Shown: positions 24,959 to 34,553 of the stretch, piece by piece | How the letters are laid out: every line of letters begins with the position of its first letter | Numbering within the stretch: the first letter of the stretch is position 1 | Source of the DNA: Hyphobacterium marinum | GTDB taxonomy: Bacteria > Pseudomonadota > Alphaproteobacteria > Caulobacterales > Maricaulaceae | Length of the DNA stretch: 64,000 bases | Direction of reading: 5' to 3' | NCBI RefSeq assembly: GCF_036330325.1 | Contig: NZ_JAZDRO010000003.1 | Span: 1 to 64,000, forward strand | Notes under the pieces: generated by a model | Database searches by the model: none | Told to the model about the DNA's origin: nothing | The model's input: the letters and a program-made list of their open reading frames with translations, nothing else | Translations under genes and position numbers: made by a program

Positions 24959-26262
24959 TCGACACCGCGTCTCCACGACAACGCGCCTTCGTCCTCCTTC
25001 CCGTCCCGCCCAAGGCGGACTTTGACGCCGACGCCCGGCTGGAAGAGGCGGCCGGCCTCGCCGAAGCCCTTGATCTGCACGTCCTGCGCGCCGAGACCAC
25101 GCCGTTGCGCGCGATTGATCCGGGTTCCTATTTCGGATCCGGCAAGCTCGCGGATTTTGCCGCCGAGATGAACGCCGACGAGATTTCGGTCTGTGTCGTC
25201 GATACGGCCCTGTCGCCGGTCCAGCAGCGCAATCTCGAAAAAGCGTGGAAGGTCAAGGTCATCGACCGGACCGGTCTGATCCTGGAAATCTTCGGCCGCC
25301 GGGCGCGCACGCGGGAAGGGCGGTTGCAGGTTGAACTGGCCCGTCTCGCCTATGAGCGCTCGCGGCTGGTGCGGACCTGGACCCACCTGGAACGTCAGCG
25401 CGGCGGTGGCGGATTCCTCGCCGGTCCCGGTGAGACCCAGATCGAGACCGACCGCCGGCTGCTGGCCGACAAGATGGCCAAGCTGCGCAAAGAACTCGAC
25501 CAGGTCCGGCGCACGCGCGCCCTGCACCGCAAAAATCGCCGTGATGCGCCGTATCCCATGGTCGCGCTGGTCGGCTACACCAATGCCGGAAAGTCGACGC
25601 TCTTCAACACGATCACGGGCGCGGGCGTGTTCGCCAAGGACATGCCGTTCGCCACGCTCGACACGACGGTCAGGGGATTTGAGACCCCCAGCGGCGTCAA
25701 GGCGCTGATGTCCGATACGGTGGGGTTCATCACCGATCTGCCGACCGAGCTGGTCGCGGCCTTCCGAGCCACGCTGGAAGAGGTGCGCGAGGCCGATATT
25801 CTCGTTCATGTCCTCGATGCCTCAGCTCCGGACCTCACCATGCGCCGGCGCGAGGTCGAGGAGATTCTGGAATCGCTCGAAGCGGGTTCGGAGCATGGCC
25901 AACCGGTTGTCGAGGCCTTCAACAAGTTTGATCTCATCCCCGACGATGCCGATCCGGACTTTCCGCTCCCCGACCGCGAAAAATTCGCCCGCGTCATGAC
26001 CTCGGCCGTGACCGGCGAGGGGGTGGAGCGCCTGTTGGCCACGATCGACAAGGCACTGGCCCAGACCGCTTCCACTCTGGTCGTGCGCGCCGGAACCGGG
26101 GATGCCGAGGCCGTGGCCTGGCTGCACAGGAATGGTGCGGTCCTCGATGAGCGCTCGGACACCAAGACCGGCGAAACGACGCTGGTGGTGCGCCTGTCGC
26201 CGGAAGATGCCGGGCGCTTCCCCAGCCAGTTTCCGGGTGTTCACGCACATCTGAGGGATTAG
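24955..26262 (+). CDS. hflX: GTPase HflX
   Basis: A 435-residue ribosome-associated GTPase. The N-terminal HflX domain includes DPGSYFGSGKLADF and GGGGFLAGPGETQIETDRR; the G domain shows GYTNAGKST (G1), DTVGF (G3) and NKFD (G4). It splits or rescues stalled ribosomes. The start is a TTG overlapping the hfq stop, so hfq and hflX are translationally coupled, the common hfq-hflX arrangement. The gene ends four bases before the convergent mazG stop. Confidence 0.94.
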   Translation: MIDTASPRQRAFVLLPVPPKADFDADARLEEAAGLAEALDLHVLRAETTPLRAIDPGSYFGSGKLADFAAEMNADEISVCVVDTALSPVQQRNLEKAWKVKVIDRTGLILEIFGRRARTREGRLQVELARLAYERSRLVRTWTHLERQRGGGGFLAGPGETQIETDRRLLADKMAKLRKELDQVRRTRALHRKNRRDAPYPMVALVGYTNAGKSTLFNTITGAGVFAKDMPFATLDTTVRGFETPSGVKALMSDTVGFITDLPTELVAAFRATLEEVREADILVHVLDASAPDLTMRRREVEEILESLEAGSEHGQPVVEAFNKFDLIPDDADPDFPLPDREKFARVMTSAVTGEGVERLLATIDKALAQTASTLVVRAGTGDAEAVAWLHRNGAVLDERSDTKTGETTLVVRLSPEDAGRFPSQFPGVHAHLRD

Positions 26263-26265
26263 TCG

Positions 26266-27081
26266 CTAGGGCTTTCCGGCCTTGTCGATGACCTTGGCCT
26301 CGTCCCAGAGCGTTTCCAACTCATCGAGCGGTGTTGCGGCCATATCCTTGCCGACTGCCTTCAAGCGCGCCTCGATATGCCGGAAACGGCGCTCGAACTT
26401 CGCGTTGGCATCGCGAGTTGCCTCTTCGGCATTCACTTTCAGTTTTCGTGACAAATTCACGCAAACAAACAGCAAATCCCCAATTTCTTCCTGAATATCG
26501 GCCGCATTGCCCGCGGCCATGGCTTCCCGGACTTCTTCAAGCTCTTCTTCGACCTTCGCCAGCACCCGTTCCGGGTCCGGCCAGTCGAAACCGACATTTC
26601 CGGCGCGTTTCTGCAGCTTCTGGGCGCGTTTCAGCGCGGGCAGGGCGAGGGGGATGTCGTCGAGCAGGCCATGAATATCCTTCTCCCGGCGTTCGGCGGC
26701 CTTCTGAACTTCCCAGGATGCCGACTGAGTGTCGATGTCGCGCTCCTGGGCGTCACCAAACACGTGTGGATGACGACGCACCATCTTGTCGGCGATCGCG
26801 GCGGCGACCTCGTCAAAGTTGAAAAGACCGGCTTCTTCAGCAATTCGGGACTGAAACACGACCTGGAGCAGGAGATCGCCCAGCTCGTCGCGGATCGCGT
26901 CGGTGTCGCCGCGCCGGATCGCGTCATCGACTTCGTAGGCTTCCTCGATTGTGTAGGGCGAAATTGTCTCGAACGTCTGCTCGACATCCCACGGGCAGCC
27001 AGTCTCGGGATCGCGCAGCCGCGCCATGATGGCAAGGAGGCGCTGAAGGGGATCGGTGTGGTCAGGTGCGGTCATGGACAT
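26266..27081 (-). CDS. mazG: Nucleoside triphosphate pyrophosphohydrolase MazG
   Basis: A 271-residue protein with two MazG domains: LRDPETGCPWDVEQTF and ISPYTIEEAYEVDDAI with the EExxE-type metal site (LGDLLLQVVF), then a second at about residues 165-250 (EEELEEVREA, EEIGDLLFVCVNL). It hydrolyses NTPs and helps clear aberrant nucleotides. ATGs at 27081 and 27075 are both possible; no clear ribosome site. It is the last gene of the minus-strand run starting at rlpA, 34 bases after the MBL gene. Confidence 0.92.
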   Translation of the reverse strand: MSMTAPDHTDPLQRLLAIMARLRDPETGCPWDVEQTFETISPYTIEEAYEVDDAIRRGDTDAIRDELGDLLLQVVFQSRIAEEAGLFNFDEVAAAIADKMVRRHPHVFGDAQERDIDTQSASWEVQKAAERREKDIHGLLDDIPLALPALKRAQKLQKRAGNVGFDWPDPERVLAKVEEELEEVREAMAAGNAADIQEEIGDLLFVCVNLSRKLKVNAEEATRDANAKFERRFRHIEARLKAVGKDMAATPLDELETLWDEAKVIDKAGKP

Positions 27082-27115
27082 CAAAAAGGCGCATAATGAA
27101 TATTATGAGACATAA

Positions 27116-27967
27116 CTAGGCTTCCAGAATGGTGCCATCCGGCAATCCGACAAAGCGCCGCTCGTCATAGGCCGCGCTGACGCCGTCCGGCAAACGCGTC
27201 GTAAGAGCGTCGTAATCAAGATCGACATGAAGATTGGTCAGCACGCCCTGCCGCACGCCGGAGCGTTCCAGCCAGGCCAGCGCGTCCGCCACGCTCGCAT
27301 GCGTCGGATGCGGCGTGTCGCGCAATGCGTCGACAATCCAAAGCGCGGCACCCTTGATAACGTCAAACGCCGCATCCGGAACTTCGTTGACGTCCGGCGT
27401 GTAGACAAACGGACCGATCCGGTAGCCCGTCGCGTTGATCTTGCCGTGACCGACTTCGAATGCGCGCACCGGTATGGAGCCACCCGGACCATCGATCTCG
27501 AACGTTTCACCCCAGTTCGGGATATCCCGCGCGTCGAGGATCGCCGGATACGGCGAGCCTTCACGCTGGACAAAGGCGTAGGCAAAGCGCGTTACGATGC
27601 TCGCCCGGGTTTCCTCGCTCATATGGACCGCCATGCGCCGCCGCGCGCGCAAGGCGTAGGGCCGCACATCGTCCATCCCGTGCGTCTGGTCGGCATGGTC
27701 ATGGGTCAGCAAGACCGCATCGAGCGTCGTGATACCCGCCGAAAGCGCCTGTTCACGCAGATCCGGCGACGTATCGATGACCACTCGGGTAACAGGCCCT
27801 TCATCCAGCGCATCAGCCGTCGATGCGCCTTCGATCAGCAAGGAACAGCGCCGGCGGCGGTTTTTCGGATTGGCCGGGTCACACGCGCCCCAGTCGCCAT
27901 CGGGCCGTGGCACACCGCCCGACGACCCGCAGCCAAGGATGGTGGCGCGCAAGAAGGTGGCGCTCAT
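27116..27967 (-). CDS. MBL-fold phosphodiesterase (PhnP-like)
   Basis: A 283-residue metallo-beta-lactamase-fold hydrolase: ILGCGSSGGVPRPDG and DWGACDP at the start, and the zinc motif LLTHDHADQTHGMDD. This subgroup includes phosphoribosyl cyclic phosphodiesterase PhnP and is routinely found next to tatD in alphaproteobacteria. Its start overlaps the tatD stop by four bases. The true substrate is unproven; no phosphonate genes are nearby. Confidence 0.87.
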   Translation of the reverse strand: MSATFLRATILGCGSSGGVPRPDGDWGACDPANPKNRRRRCSLLIEGASTADALDEGPVTRVVIDTSPDLREQALSAGITTLDAVLLTHDHADQTHGMDDVRPYALRARRRMAVHMSEETRASIVTRFAYAFVQREGSPYPAILDARDIPNWGETFEIDGPGGSIPVRAFEVGHGKINATGYRIGPFVYTPDVNEVPDAAFDVIKGAALWIVDALRDTPHPTHASVADALAWLERSGVRQGVLTNLHVDLDYDALTTRLPDGVSAAYDERRFVGLPDGTILEA

Positions 27968-28746
27968 GGCCGCGGAACCTTGTCAAACAGGGCAAAGAAC
28001 GCCTCGCCCGTGCTGGCGATGCAGTCCTCGACCGGCCAGTCGAGCGCGGCCGCCAATCCCAACGCCACGTCCGGCAGGAAGGCCGGCTCGTTACGCTGGC
28101 CGCGATGCGGCACCGGCGCGAGATACGGGCAATCGGTCTCGATGATGATTTTCTCGCGCGGGATCGTGTCGCGGAAGACCGTCCGGACATCCTCGGCCTT
28201 CTTGAAGGTCACGATACCGGACGCGGAAAACCACGCCCCCAGCGTCGCGGCCCGTCGGGCGAGGTCATGCCCGCCCGTATAGCAATGCAGAAGCGGCTTG
28301 AACGCACCCTTCCCCATTTCCGCCTCAAGCATATCGGCCATCTCGGAATCCGCTTCGCGCGTGTGCAGGACCAGCGGCAGACCGGTCCGGCGCGCAGCCT
28401 CTATATGGGCGGTCAGGCTGGCGAACTGGTCCTCGCGCGGGCTGTACCCATAGTGAAAATCAAGCCCTGTCTCGCCGATGGCGACGACCTTGGGGTGTTC
28501 CGCGATCTCGATCAACTCGCCCGCCGTAATATCCGGCCGGTCCTTGGCGTGGTGCGGGTGCGCGCCGATCGTGCACCAGATGTCGTCATGGGCTTCAGCT
28601 ATGGCCGACACCGCCGCGAAGTCCGACAGCCGGCAACAGATGGTGATCATGCGCTTCACACCGGCCGCGCGGGCGCGTTCGATGACCGCGTCGAGATCGT
28701 CGGCGAATTGTTCGCCATGCAAATTGACGTGACTGTCGATCAGCAT
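27964..28746 (-). CDS. tatD: TatD-family metal-dependent DNase
   Basis: A 260-residue TIM-barrel hydrolase with IDSHVNLHG (the usual SHxHL is here SHVNLH), IGAHPHHAK, GETGLDFHYGYSPREDQ, HTREAD and LHCYTGG, ending with ETDCPYLAP. TatD proteins have 3'-5' DNase activity. It lies between holB (10-base gap) and the overlapping MBL gene. In related genomes metG usually lies between holB and tatD; it is absent here. Confidence 0.93.
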   Translation of the reverse strand: MLIDSHVNLHGEQFADDLDAVIERARAAGVKRMITICCRLSDFAAVSAIAEAHDDIWCTIGAHPHHAKDRPDITAGELIEIAEHPKVVAIGETGLDFHYGYSPREDQFASLTAHIEAARRTGLPLVLHTREADSEMADMLEAEMGKGAFKPLLHCYTGGHDLARRAATLGAWFSASGIVTFKKAEDVRTVFRDTIPREKIIIETDCPYLAPVPHRGQRNEPAFLPDVALGLAAALDWPVEDCIASTGEAFFALFDKVPRP

Positions 28747-28756
28747 GCCGGCCGCC

Positions 28757-29797
28757 CTACCCGTGTTCGCGGCTTTCGCGCGCCGCGGACTGGACGCGAG
28801 CCAGACCGCTCAACATGGCCTGTTTCGGGTCGAGATAGAGATCCTCGGTCTCGCGGAACAACGCCCCGAGGCTGCGCCAGGCCTGTACCCAGGGTTCCGG
28901 ATCGTTACCGGACAAGGCCGCAGAGCGGGCCCCATTGGCCGTGACCTCGGCCAGGCGTTCAAAGGCATGGGCTCGCAGCGCCTCACTCCCCTTCCCGCTC
29001 ATCCGCGCCGCAAACCGGCGGGCGCGTCCGGCATCGAGCGCCGGCAGAGCGCCCATGATCACCTGCAAATCGTCCTCGATATCCTGTGAGCCCAGCGCTT
29101 TCAGCGCCAGCGCCAGTCCCGGCGCGCCATGGGCCCGTGACGCGACCGTGCTGGCCACAGCCTCGCTCGCCCCCGTTTTATCGCTGACCCAGGCCGTGGT
29201 TTCGTCGATATGGGGCGGTTTGACGGTCAGAAGCCGGCAGCGCGACCGGATCGTTGGCGGCAAGCCCCCCGTCGAATCGGCGATCAGGAAGAGCGCTCCT
29301 TTTTTCGGCGGCTCTTCAAGAGTTTTCAGCAAAGCATTGAAGGCATTGCGATTCATCTCATCGATTTTGTCGATGATGGCGATGCGCCACCCCGGTTCGC
29401 CAGCGCTCTTGGAAAAGAAATCAGCGGCGCGGCGCGCTTCGGGAATGGTGATTTCGGCCCGCCAGCGGGACTTCTTGTCGTCCCAGGGCCGCCGGATCAC
29501 CAAGAGATTGGGATGGGCGTTCGCGGTGATCTTGCGAGAGACAGGGTCTTCCGGGTCGACCGACAGGCCCTCACCTGTCGATTTGGCACCCAGCATGAAG
29601 CGCGCCGCACGATAGGCCAAAGTCGCTTTGCCGGTCCCGGGCGGGCCAGTGATCAGCCAGGCATGATGCATGCGCCCGCTGTCTATGGCGGCGCGAATGG
29701 CGGTTTCAGCGTCGTCCAGGCCGAACAGGTCGTGTGTTTCGCGTGGATGCGGACAGCCCGGCTGGCGATCAGACTCGTCTGGATAGTCTGCGGTCAT
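28757..29797 (-). CDS. holB: DNA polymerase III delta' subunit
   Basis: A 346-residue clamp-loader subunit with the AAA+ fold: Walker A GPPGTGKATLAYR near residue 50 and ALLKTLEEPPKKGALFL. It works with delta and tau/gamma to load the sliding clamp. Its start overlaps the tmk stop by four bases (29794-29797), the usual tmk-holB coupling. C-terminal part shows the oligomerisation domain with low conservation. Confidence 0.92.
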   Translation of the reverse strand: MTADYPDESDRQPGCPHPRETHDLFGLDDAETAIRAAIDSGRMHHAWLITGPPGTGKATLAYRAARFMLGAKSTGEGLSVDPEDPVSRKITANAHPNLLVIRRPWDDKKSRWRAEITIPEARRAADFFSKSAGEPGWRIAIIDKIDEMNRNAFNALLKTLEEPPKKGALFLIADSTGGLPPTIRSRCRLLTVKPPHIDETTAWVSDKTGASEAVASTVASRAHGAPGLALALKALGSQDIEDDLQVIMGALPALDAGRARRFAARMSGKGSEALRAHAFERLAEVTANGARSAALSGNDPEPWVQAWRSLGALFRETEDLYLDPKQAMLSGLARVQSAARESREHG

Positions 29798-30432
29798 GCC
29801 GCCGGTGCCAGCAATCGTTCGCGGATAAGGTCCAGCGCACGGGCGAGTAGCGTGTCGGGAGCCTGCGTTCCATCTAGGACCGCGCAGCGATCAGGCTCGT
29901 CTTTGGCAATGTCGAGGAAGGCCTGACGCAAACGGTGGTGAAAATCGAGATCGAAATTTTCAAACCGGGTCGCATCTTCCCCGCGCTCGACGGTGCGTTC
30001 GAGGCCTGTGCGGGGATCAAGATCGACAACGAGTGTCAGATCGGGCGCGAAACCGCCCAGCGCGGCATCGTGAAGCGCCATCAGGCGTTTCGAAGGAACA
30101 CCTCCCGCGGCCCCCTGATAGGCTGAGGTGGAGTCAGCAAACCGGTCGCAGATGACCCATTCGCCGCGCTCCAGTGCGGGTGCGATGACGCGTTCAATGT
30201 GATCGACACGGGCCGCGTAAAAAAGCAGCGCCTCGCTCATCGGCGACCAGCGGTCATTCGAACCTGTCAGGAGAAGGTCGCGTATCGCCTCGGCACCCGG
30301 CGTGCCCCCCGGCTCACGCGTGCAGGTGACAGCCAGTCCCCGCGCTTTCAGGGCCTTGGCGAGGCCGGACTGGAGCGTGGTCTTTCCGGCTCCCTCCCCG
30401 CCTTCGAGCGAGATGAAATATCCGCGCGCCAC
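29794..30432 (-). CDS. tmk: Thymidylate kinase
   Basis: A 212-residue kinase: P-loop LEGGEGAGKTT, TREPGGTPGAEAIRDLLL, and the DRFADSTSAYQG element. It phosphorylates dTMP to dTDP. It is coupled to holB by a four-base overlap and lies six bases after the D-alanyl-D-alanine carboxypeptidase gene. Confidence 0.95.
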   Translation of the reverse strand: MARGYFISLEGGEGAGKTTLQSGLAKALKARGLAVTCTREPGGTPGAEAIRDLLLTGSNDRWSPMSEALLFYAARVDHIERVIAPALERGEWVICDRFADSTSAYQGAAGGVPSKRLMALHDAALGGFAPDLTLVVDLDPRTGLERTVERGEDATRFENFDLDFHHRLRQAFLDIAKDEPDRCAVLDGTQAPDTLLARALDLIRERLLAPAA

Positions 30433-30438
30433 GCCGTC

Positions 30439-31572
30439 CTAGCCCCGCAGCAGACCGACGAGCGCGTCCATGGCGCGGCCGAACATGCCCTTGCGCGCGA
30501 CGCTTTCGGCGGCCGCGAGCGGAAACTCGCGGGCAACGCCGCTTTCGGTCTCGACGACCAGGCGCCCGATGGGATCGCCTTCGGCAATCGGGGCACTGAC
30601 CGGGCCGTCATAGATGATGGACACCGTCATGTCGCGGCGGTCACGGCGGTGCAGACCGACCACGGCATCGTCATCGATGCGCAGCGCCACGGTTTCAGAT
30701 TCTCCCATGAAGACCTCGGCGTCTCCGACCGTCGCACCGGCCTCGAACAATGGATAGACGTCAAAGTCGGAAAAGGCGGCGCGCATCATGCGCTCGGCCT
30801 CGTTGGCCCGCTCGCGTTCGGACCCCATGCCGTTGAACACGATGATGCGGCGGACCCCGTCACGTTCGGCCGAGGCGACAAGGCCATAGCCGGACTCCTC
30901 GGTATGGCCGGTCTTCAGCCCGTCCGCGCCATCAAACACGCCCAGCAGCGGATTGCGGTTGAACTGGCGGATACCGTTATAGGTGTATTCGCGCTCGTCA
31001 TAGATGGCGTAGTAGTCCGGGTGGTCGCGAATGATGATCGCGGCGAGATGCGCCAGATCAATCGCACTCATTCGCTGTTCGGGATCGGGCCAGCCGGTCG
31101 AGTTGGCAAAGGTGGAGCTGGTCAGCCCCAGTTCGCGGGCCCGGGCGGTCATCGCGTCGGCGAACGCGCCTTCGGAACCTTCCAGCCCCTCGGCCAGGAC
31201 GATGCAGGCGTCATTACCGGACTGCACGATGATACCGCGCAGGAGGTCATCGACCCGAACGCGCGTATTGGGTTCCAGAAACATGGTCGAGGACCCGGAC
31301 GTCGTCCCGCCGGTCTGCCAGGCATAGACCGAGACCGGCAATTCGGTGTCGAGCGAAATCGTGCCGTTGTCGAGCGCCTCGAACGCCATGAGCGTCGTCA
31401 TCAGCTTGCTCATCGAGGCCGGCGGCATCGCCTCATCGCCATTCTTCGAGAACAGGACTTCGCCCGTCTCGAAATCCAGAATGACGGCGTGGCTGGCCGC
31501 GGTGTCGAAATTCTGCGCCAGCGAGGCCGGCGCGAGAAGAATCAAGGTGAGACAGGCAAAGAGCGTACGCAC
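30439..31572 (-). CDS. dacC: D-alanyl-D-alanine carboxypeptidase (PBP5/6 type)
   Basis: About 377 residues, exported. The GTG at 31572 is the best start: it gives the signal peptide LFACLTLILLAPASLAQ, and GGAG lies 11 bases upstream; the open frame farther up crosses the rlpA region and is not coding. The S11 active-site motifs are SMSKLM (SxxK), QSGND (SxN) and KTGHTEESGYG, followed by the PBP5-type C-terminal domain and a terminal helix (MFGRAMDALVGLL) likely to anchor it to the inner membrane. It trims peptidoglycan pentapeptides. The exact symbol within the dacA/C/D group is uncertain. Confidence 0.92.
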   Translation of the reverse strand: MRTLFACLTLILLAPASLAQNFDTAASHAVILDFETGEVLFSKNGDEAMPPASMSKLMTTLMAFEALDNGTISLDTELPVSVYAWQTGGTTSGSSTMFLEPNTRVRVDDLLRGIIVQSGNDACIVLAEGLEGSEGAFADAMTARARELGLTSSTFANSTGWPDPEQRMSAIDLAHLAAIIIRDHPDYYAIYDEREYTYNGIRQFNRNPLLGVFDGADGLKTGHTEESGYGLVASAERDGVRRIIVFNGMGSERERANEAERMMRAAFSDFDVYPLFEAGATVGDAEVFMGESETVALRIDDDAVVGLHRRDRRDMTVSIIYDGPVSAPIAEGDPIGRLVVETESGVAREFPLAAAESVARKGMFGRAMDALVGLLRG

Positions 31573-31666
31573 GGGGGTCGCGTCTCCGGTTTGAAAGGGG
31601 CGAGTCAGGTCTGGCAGTGACAGGAGACGATAGAAACGTGTCGAAGGCGCGGCGTAAAGTGGCCGT

Positions 31667-32590
31667 TCAGTTGAGCGCCACGACCCGGGCATCGCGGATG
31701 CCGTGACGGCGCAGGCCCCGGCTGGCGGCTTCGGCTTCGGCGCGGCTGGGCCATGACCCCACGATGACACGATAAATCCGCCCGGCAGACCCGGTTGCTT
31801 CCTCGATCCAGGCTTCGCCCTCACCCGACAGGCGGGCGCGCAGGGCTTCGGCATTGGCCCGCTCGGCGAAGGCCCCGGCCTGAAGGGCCAGCAGTCCCGC
31901 GCTCGTCGTAATCGTGTCGCCACCCGATGCGGGCGGCTCTGCGGCGGCCAGAACCCGCGCCGCAATGGGGTCATCGGCAATGTCCTCGGCCGTGAAAATC
32001 CGCGACGGCGCAGCCCGGTCTTCTGCGTCTGCGGGACCAAGATAGCGCACGCGGACCTGCGCCAGTCCGGCCCCGAGGAAGCCCAGTTCGCGCGCCGCGG
32101 CGCGGCTGACGTCCAGGATGCGATCATCAACGAAAGGTCCGCGATCATTCAGGCGCAGCACCGCACGGCGGCCATTTTCCAGATTGGTCACCTCGATCAG
32201 GCTGGGGATGGGCAGCGTCGTGTGCGCGGCGGTCAGGGCCTCCTGGTCGAAAATTTCGCCATTGGATGTCGGCCGGCCATGAAAATTCGGCCCGTACCAG
32301 GACGAAATCCCGACCACGTCATAGCTGTCGTCGCGGCGCGGCACATAGGTCCGTCCGGCGACTTCGTAGGGATTCCCGATTTTCTGATCGTCCGGATTGC
32401 CGAAGCGCGGTGTCTCTCCGCCGATAACGGGAAAATCAGTGACCGGCGTGTTCGGCACGATGACCATTTGCGGCGCCCGCGTCCGCGAAGCCTGGCGCAC
32501 CTGCGGGTCCGGCGAGGAGGCACAGGCGGTCAGGGCCAGGCCGGCAAGGCCCGCCACAAACAAACGGGCGTGACGATGAAAAGCGGTCAT
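31667..32590 (-). CDS. rlpA: RlpA-like septal-ring lytic transglycosylase/lipoprotein
   Basis: A 307-residue lipoprotein: signal with lipobox LALTACA, then the double-psi beta-barrel domain (GISSWYGPNFHGRPTSNGE, LRLNDRGPFVDDRILDVS) and a C-terminal SPOR domain (LALQAGAFAERANAEALR) that binds denuded glycan. GGGGAGAACGCGC precedes ATG at 32590; frames reading farther upstream cross the tRNA. It leads the run rlpA-dacC-tmk-holB, 94 bases before dacC. Confidence 0.92.
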   Translation of the reverse strand: MTAFHRHARLFVAGLAGLALTACASSPDPQVRQASRTRAPQMVIVPNTPVTDFPVIGGETPRFGNPDDQKIGNPYEVAGRTYVPRRDDSYDVVGISSWYGPNFHGRPTSNGEIFDQEALTAAHTTLPIPSLIEVTNLENGRRAVLRLNDRGPFVDDRILDVSRAAARELGFLGAGLAQVRVRYLGPADAEDRAAPSRIFTAEDIADDPIAARVLAAAEPPASGGDTITTSAGLLALQAGAFAERANAEALRARLSGEGEAWIEEATGSAGRIYRVIVGSWPSRAEAEAASRGLRRHGIRDARVVALN

Positions 32591-32702
32591 GCGCGTTCTC
32601 CCCGGGACTAATCGCCGGCGCGCAGTCTTAGCAAAAAGAGTTAGCGACTGGTAAGCCTGTCTTGCGCGATGCTGGCGCGAGCCGGTAAGAGAACGGCCTC
32701 GC

Positions 32703-32790
<88 letters not shown>

Positions 32791-33016
32791 CAGCCTGGTA
32801 AATTCTGCTCCGCCCACCTGCGCCTTGCACTCACGCATGGCGGCCTTGAATTGCCCGGGCAAGGCTTGTGAAAACCGGCCGGTGTGCTAAGCGCGCCCGT
32901 AACGGGGTGCCACGGTAATATGCGCGCATCCGAACCAGCGCTTCTTTCCAATGATCGTGCTGACCTTGACCCGCCCGGCTGGCGGCTCCGCCCCTTCGCG
33001 CGGAGTTGCACCGGCA

Positions 33017-34543
33017 ATGACCGGACGAATGCCCATGGCCCTGCCTGCCCTTCCCGCCCTGTCGCTCGACCGGATCCGCCAGGACTGGCTTGGCAATGTC
33101 CGCGGCGACGTCCTCGCTGGTCTTGTCGTAGCGCTGGCGCTTATTCCCGAAGCCATTGCCTTCTCGATCATCGCCGGGGTTGACCCGCGCGTCGGCCTCT
33201 ATGCCAGTTTCTCCATCGCTGTCGTCGTGGCCATCACCGGCGGGCGGCCCGGCATGATCAGCGCCGCGACAGCCGCCACGGCGGTCCTGATGGTGACGCT
33301 GGTGCGCGAGCATGGCCTGCAATACCTGCTGGCCGCGACCGTGCTGGCAGGTCTGCTGCAGATTGTCGCCGGAACACTGAAACTGGGCGATCTGATGCGC
33401 TTTGTCTCGCGCTCGGTGATCACCGGCTTCGTCAACGCGCTGGCCATCCTGATCTTTCTCGCGCAATTGCCCGAGCTGACCAATGTCAGCCTGTTGACCT
33501 ATGTGCTGGTCGCGGCGGGCCTGGTGATCATTTACGGCTTCCCCTTTATCACCAAGGCCATCCCCTCCCCGCTGGTCTGCATCATTGTGCTGACCGGCCT
33601 GTCCTTCGTCATCGGATGGGACGGGGTTCGCACGGTTGGCGATATGGGCGCGCTGCCCGACACGCTGCCGGTTTTCCTGATCCCGGACATTCCGGTCAAC
33701 CTCGAAACCCTGATGATCATCCTGCCCTATTCGGCGGCCGTGGCCGCGGTGGGGCTGCTGGAATCCCTGATGACAGCCCAGATTGTCGATGACCTGACCG
33801 ACACGCCGAGCGACCGGAACCGGGAATGCATCGGCCAGGGCCTCGCCAACACTGTCACCGGCTTCTTGGGCGGCATGGCGGGCTGCGCCATGATTGGCCA
33901 GTCGGTGATCAATGTGAAATCGGGTGGGCGCGGACGCTTATCCTGTTTCTGCGCCGGTGTGTTTCTGCTGTTCATGATCCTGGTGCTGGGCGACCTGGTC
34001 GCCCGCATCCCGATGCCCGCGCTCGTGGCCATCATGATCATGGTTTCGGTCGGGACGTTCTCCTGGAGTTCGATCCGCAATCTGCGGGATCATCCGAAAA
34101 GCTCCAGCTTTGTCATGATCGCGACCGTTATCGGTGTCGTGGCCACGCACAATCTCGCCATCGGTGTCGGGATTGGCGTGTTGCTCAGCGGCCTTTTCTT
34201 CGCCTGGCGGCTGTCGCGGGCCTTCTCTGTCACCAGTGTTCTGAGCGAAGATGGCCGCACGCGGACCTATACGGTGGATGGCCAGCTCTTTTATGCCTCC
34301 AGCGAGGATTTCCTGCGCGCATTTGATTTCCGCGAGGCGCTTGATCACGTCGTCATCGATCTCGGTCAGGCCCATGTCTGGGATTTGTCCAGCGTCGCGG
34401 CGGTCGACATGGCCGTCCTGAAATTCCGCCGCGAAGGGGCCGCGGTTGAACTGCGCGGCATGAACGAAGCCAGCCGGACTCTGGTCGACCGGCTCGGGAT
34501 CCACGACCGGCCGGGCGCACTTGACCGTCTGATGGGACATTAG
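33017..34543 (+). CDS. SulP-family anion transporter with STAS domain
   Basis: About 508 residues: a polytopic transport domain beginning DVLAGLVVALALIPEAIAFS, with GGRPGMISAATAATAVL and GFLGGMAGCAMIGQSVIN, and a C-terminal cytoplasmic STAS domain (RTYTVDGQLFYASSEDF, then HVVIDLGQAHVWDLSSVA). It may carry sulfate, bicarbonate or another anion; the substrate is not evident. The ATG at 33017 follows GGAG; later ATGs at 33029 and 33035 are possible. An upstream open stretch to 32951 is not needed for the domain. A UspA gene follows after ten bases. Confidence 0.88.
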   Translation: MTGRMPMALPALPALSLDRIRQDWLGNVRGDVLAGLVVALALIPEAIAFSIIAGVDPRVGLYASFSIAVVVAITGGRPGMISAATAATAVLMVTLVREHGLQYLLAATVLAGLLQIVAGTLKLGDLMRFVSRSVITGFVNALAILIFLAQLPELTNVSLLTYVLVAAGLVIIYGFPFITKAIPSPLVCIIVLTGLSFVIGWDGVRTVGDMGALPDTLPVFLIPDIPVNLETLMIILPYSAAVAAVGLLESLMTAQIVDDLTDTPSDRNRECIGQGLANTVTGFLGGMAGCAMIGQSVINVKSGGRGRLSCFCAGVFLLFMILVLGDLVARIPMPALVAIMIMVSVGTFSWSSIRNLRDHPKSSSFVMIATVIGVVATHNLAIGVGIGVLLSGLFFAWRLSRAFSVTSVLSEDGRTRTYTVDGQLFYASSEDFLRAFDFREALDHVVIDLGQAHVWDLSSVAAVDMAVLKFRREGAAVELRGMNEASRTLVDRLGIHDRPGALDRLMGH

Positions 34544-34553
34544 GAGACAAGCC

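Noticed and set aside
30199..31620. 473-codon plus-strand frame opposite dacC and tmk
   Set aside because: Shadow frame spanning two real minus-strand genes with recognised catalytic motifs.
31573..32148. Long N-terminal extension of the D-alanyl-D-alanine carboxypeptidase frame
   Set aside because: It has no homology and overlaps rlpA; the GTG at 31572 opens a proper signal peptide.
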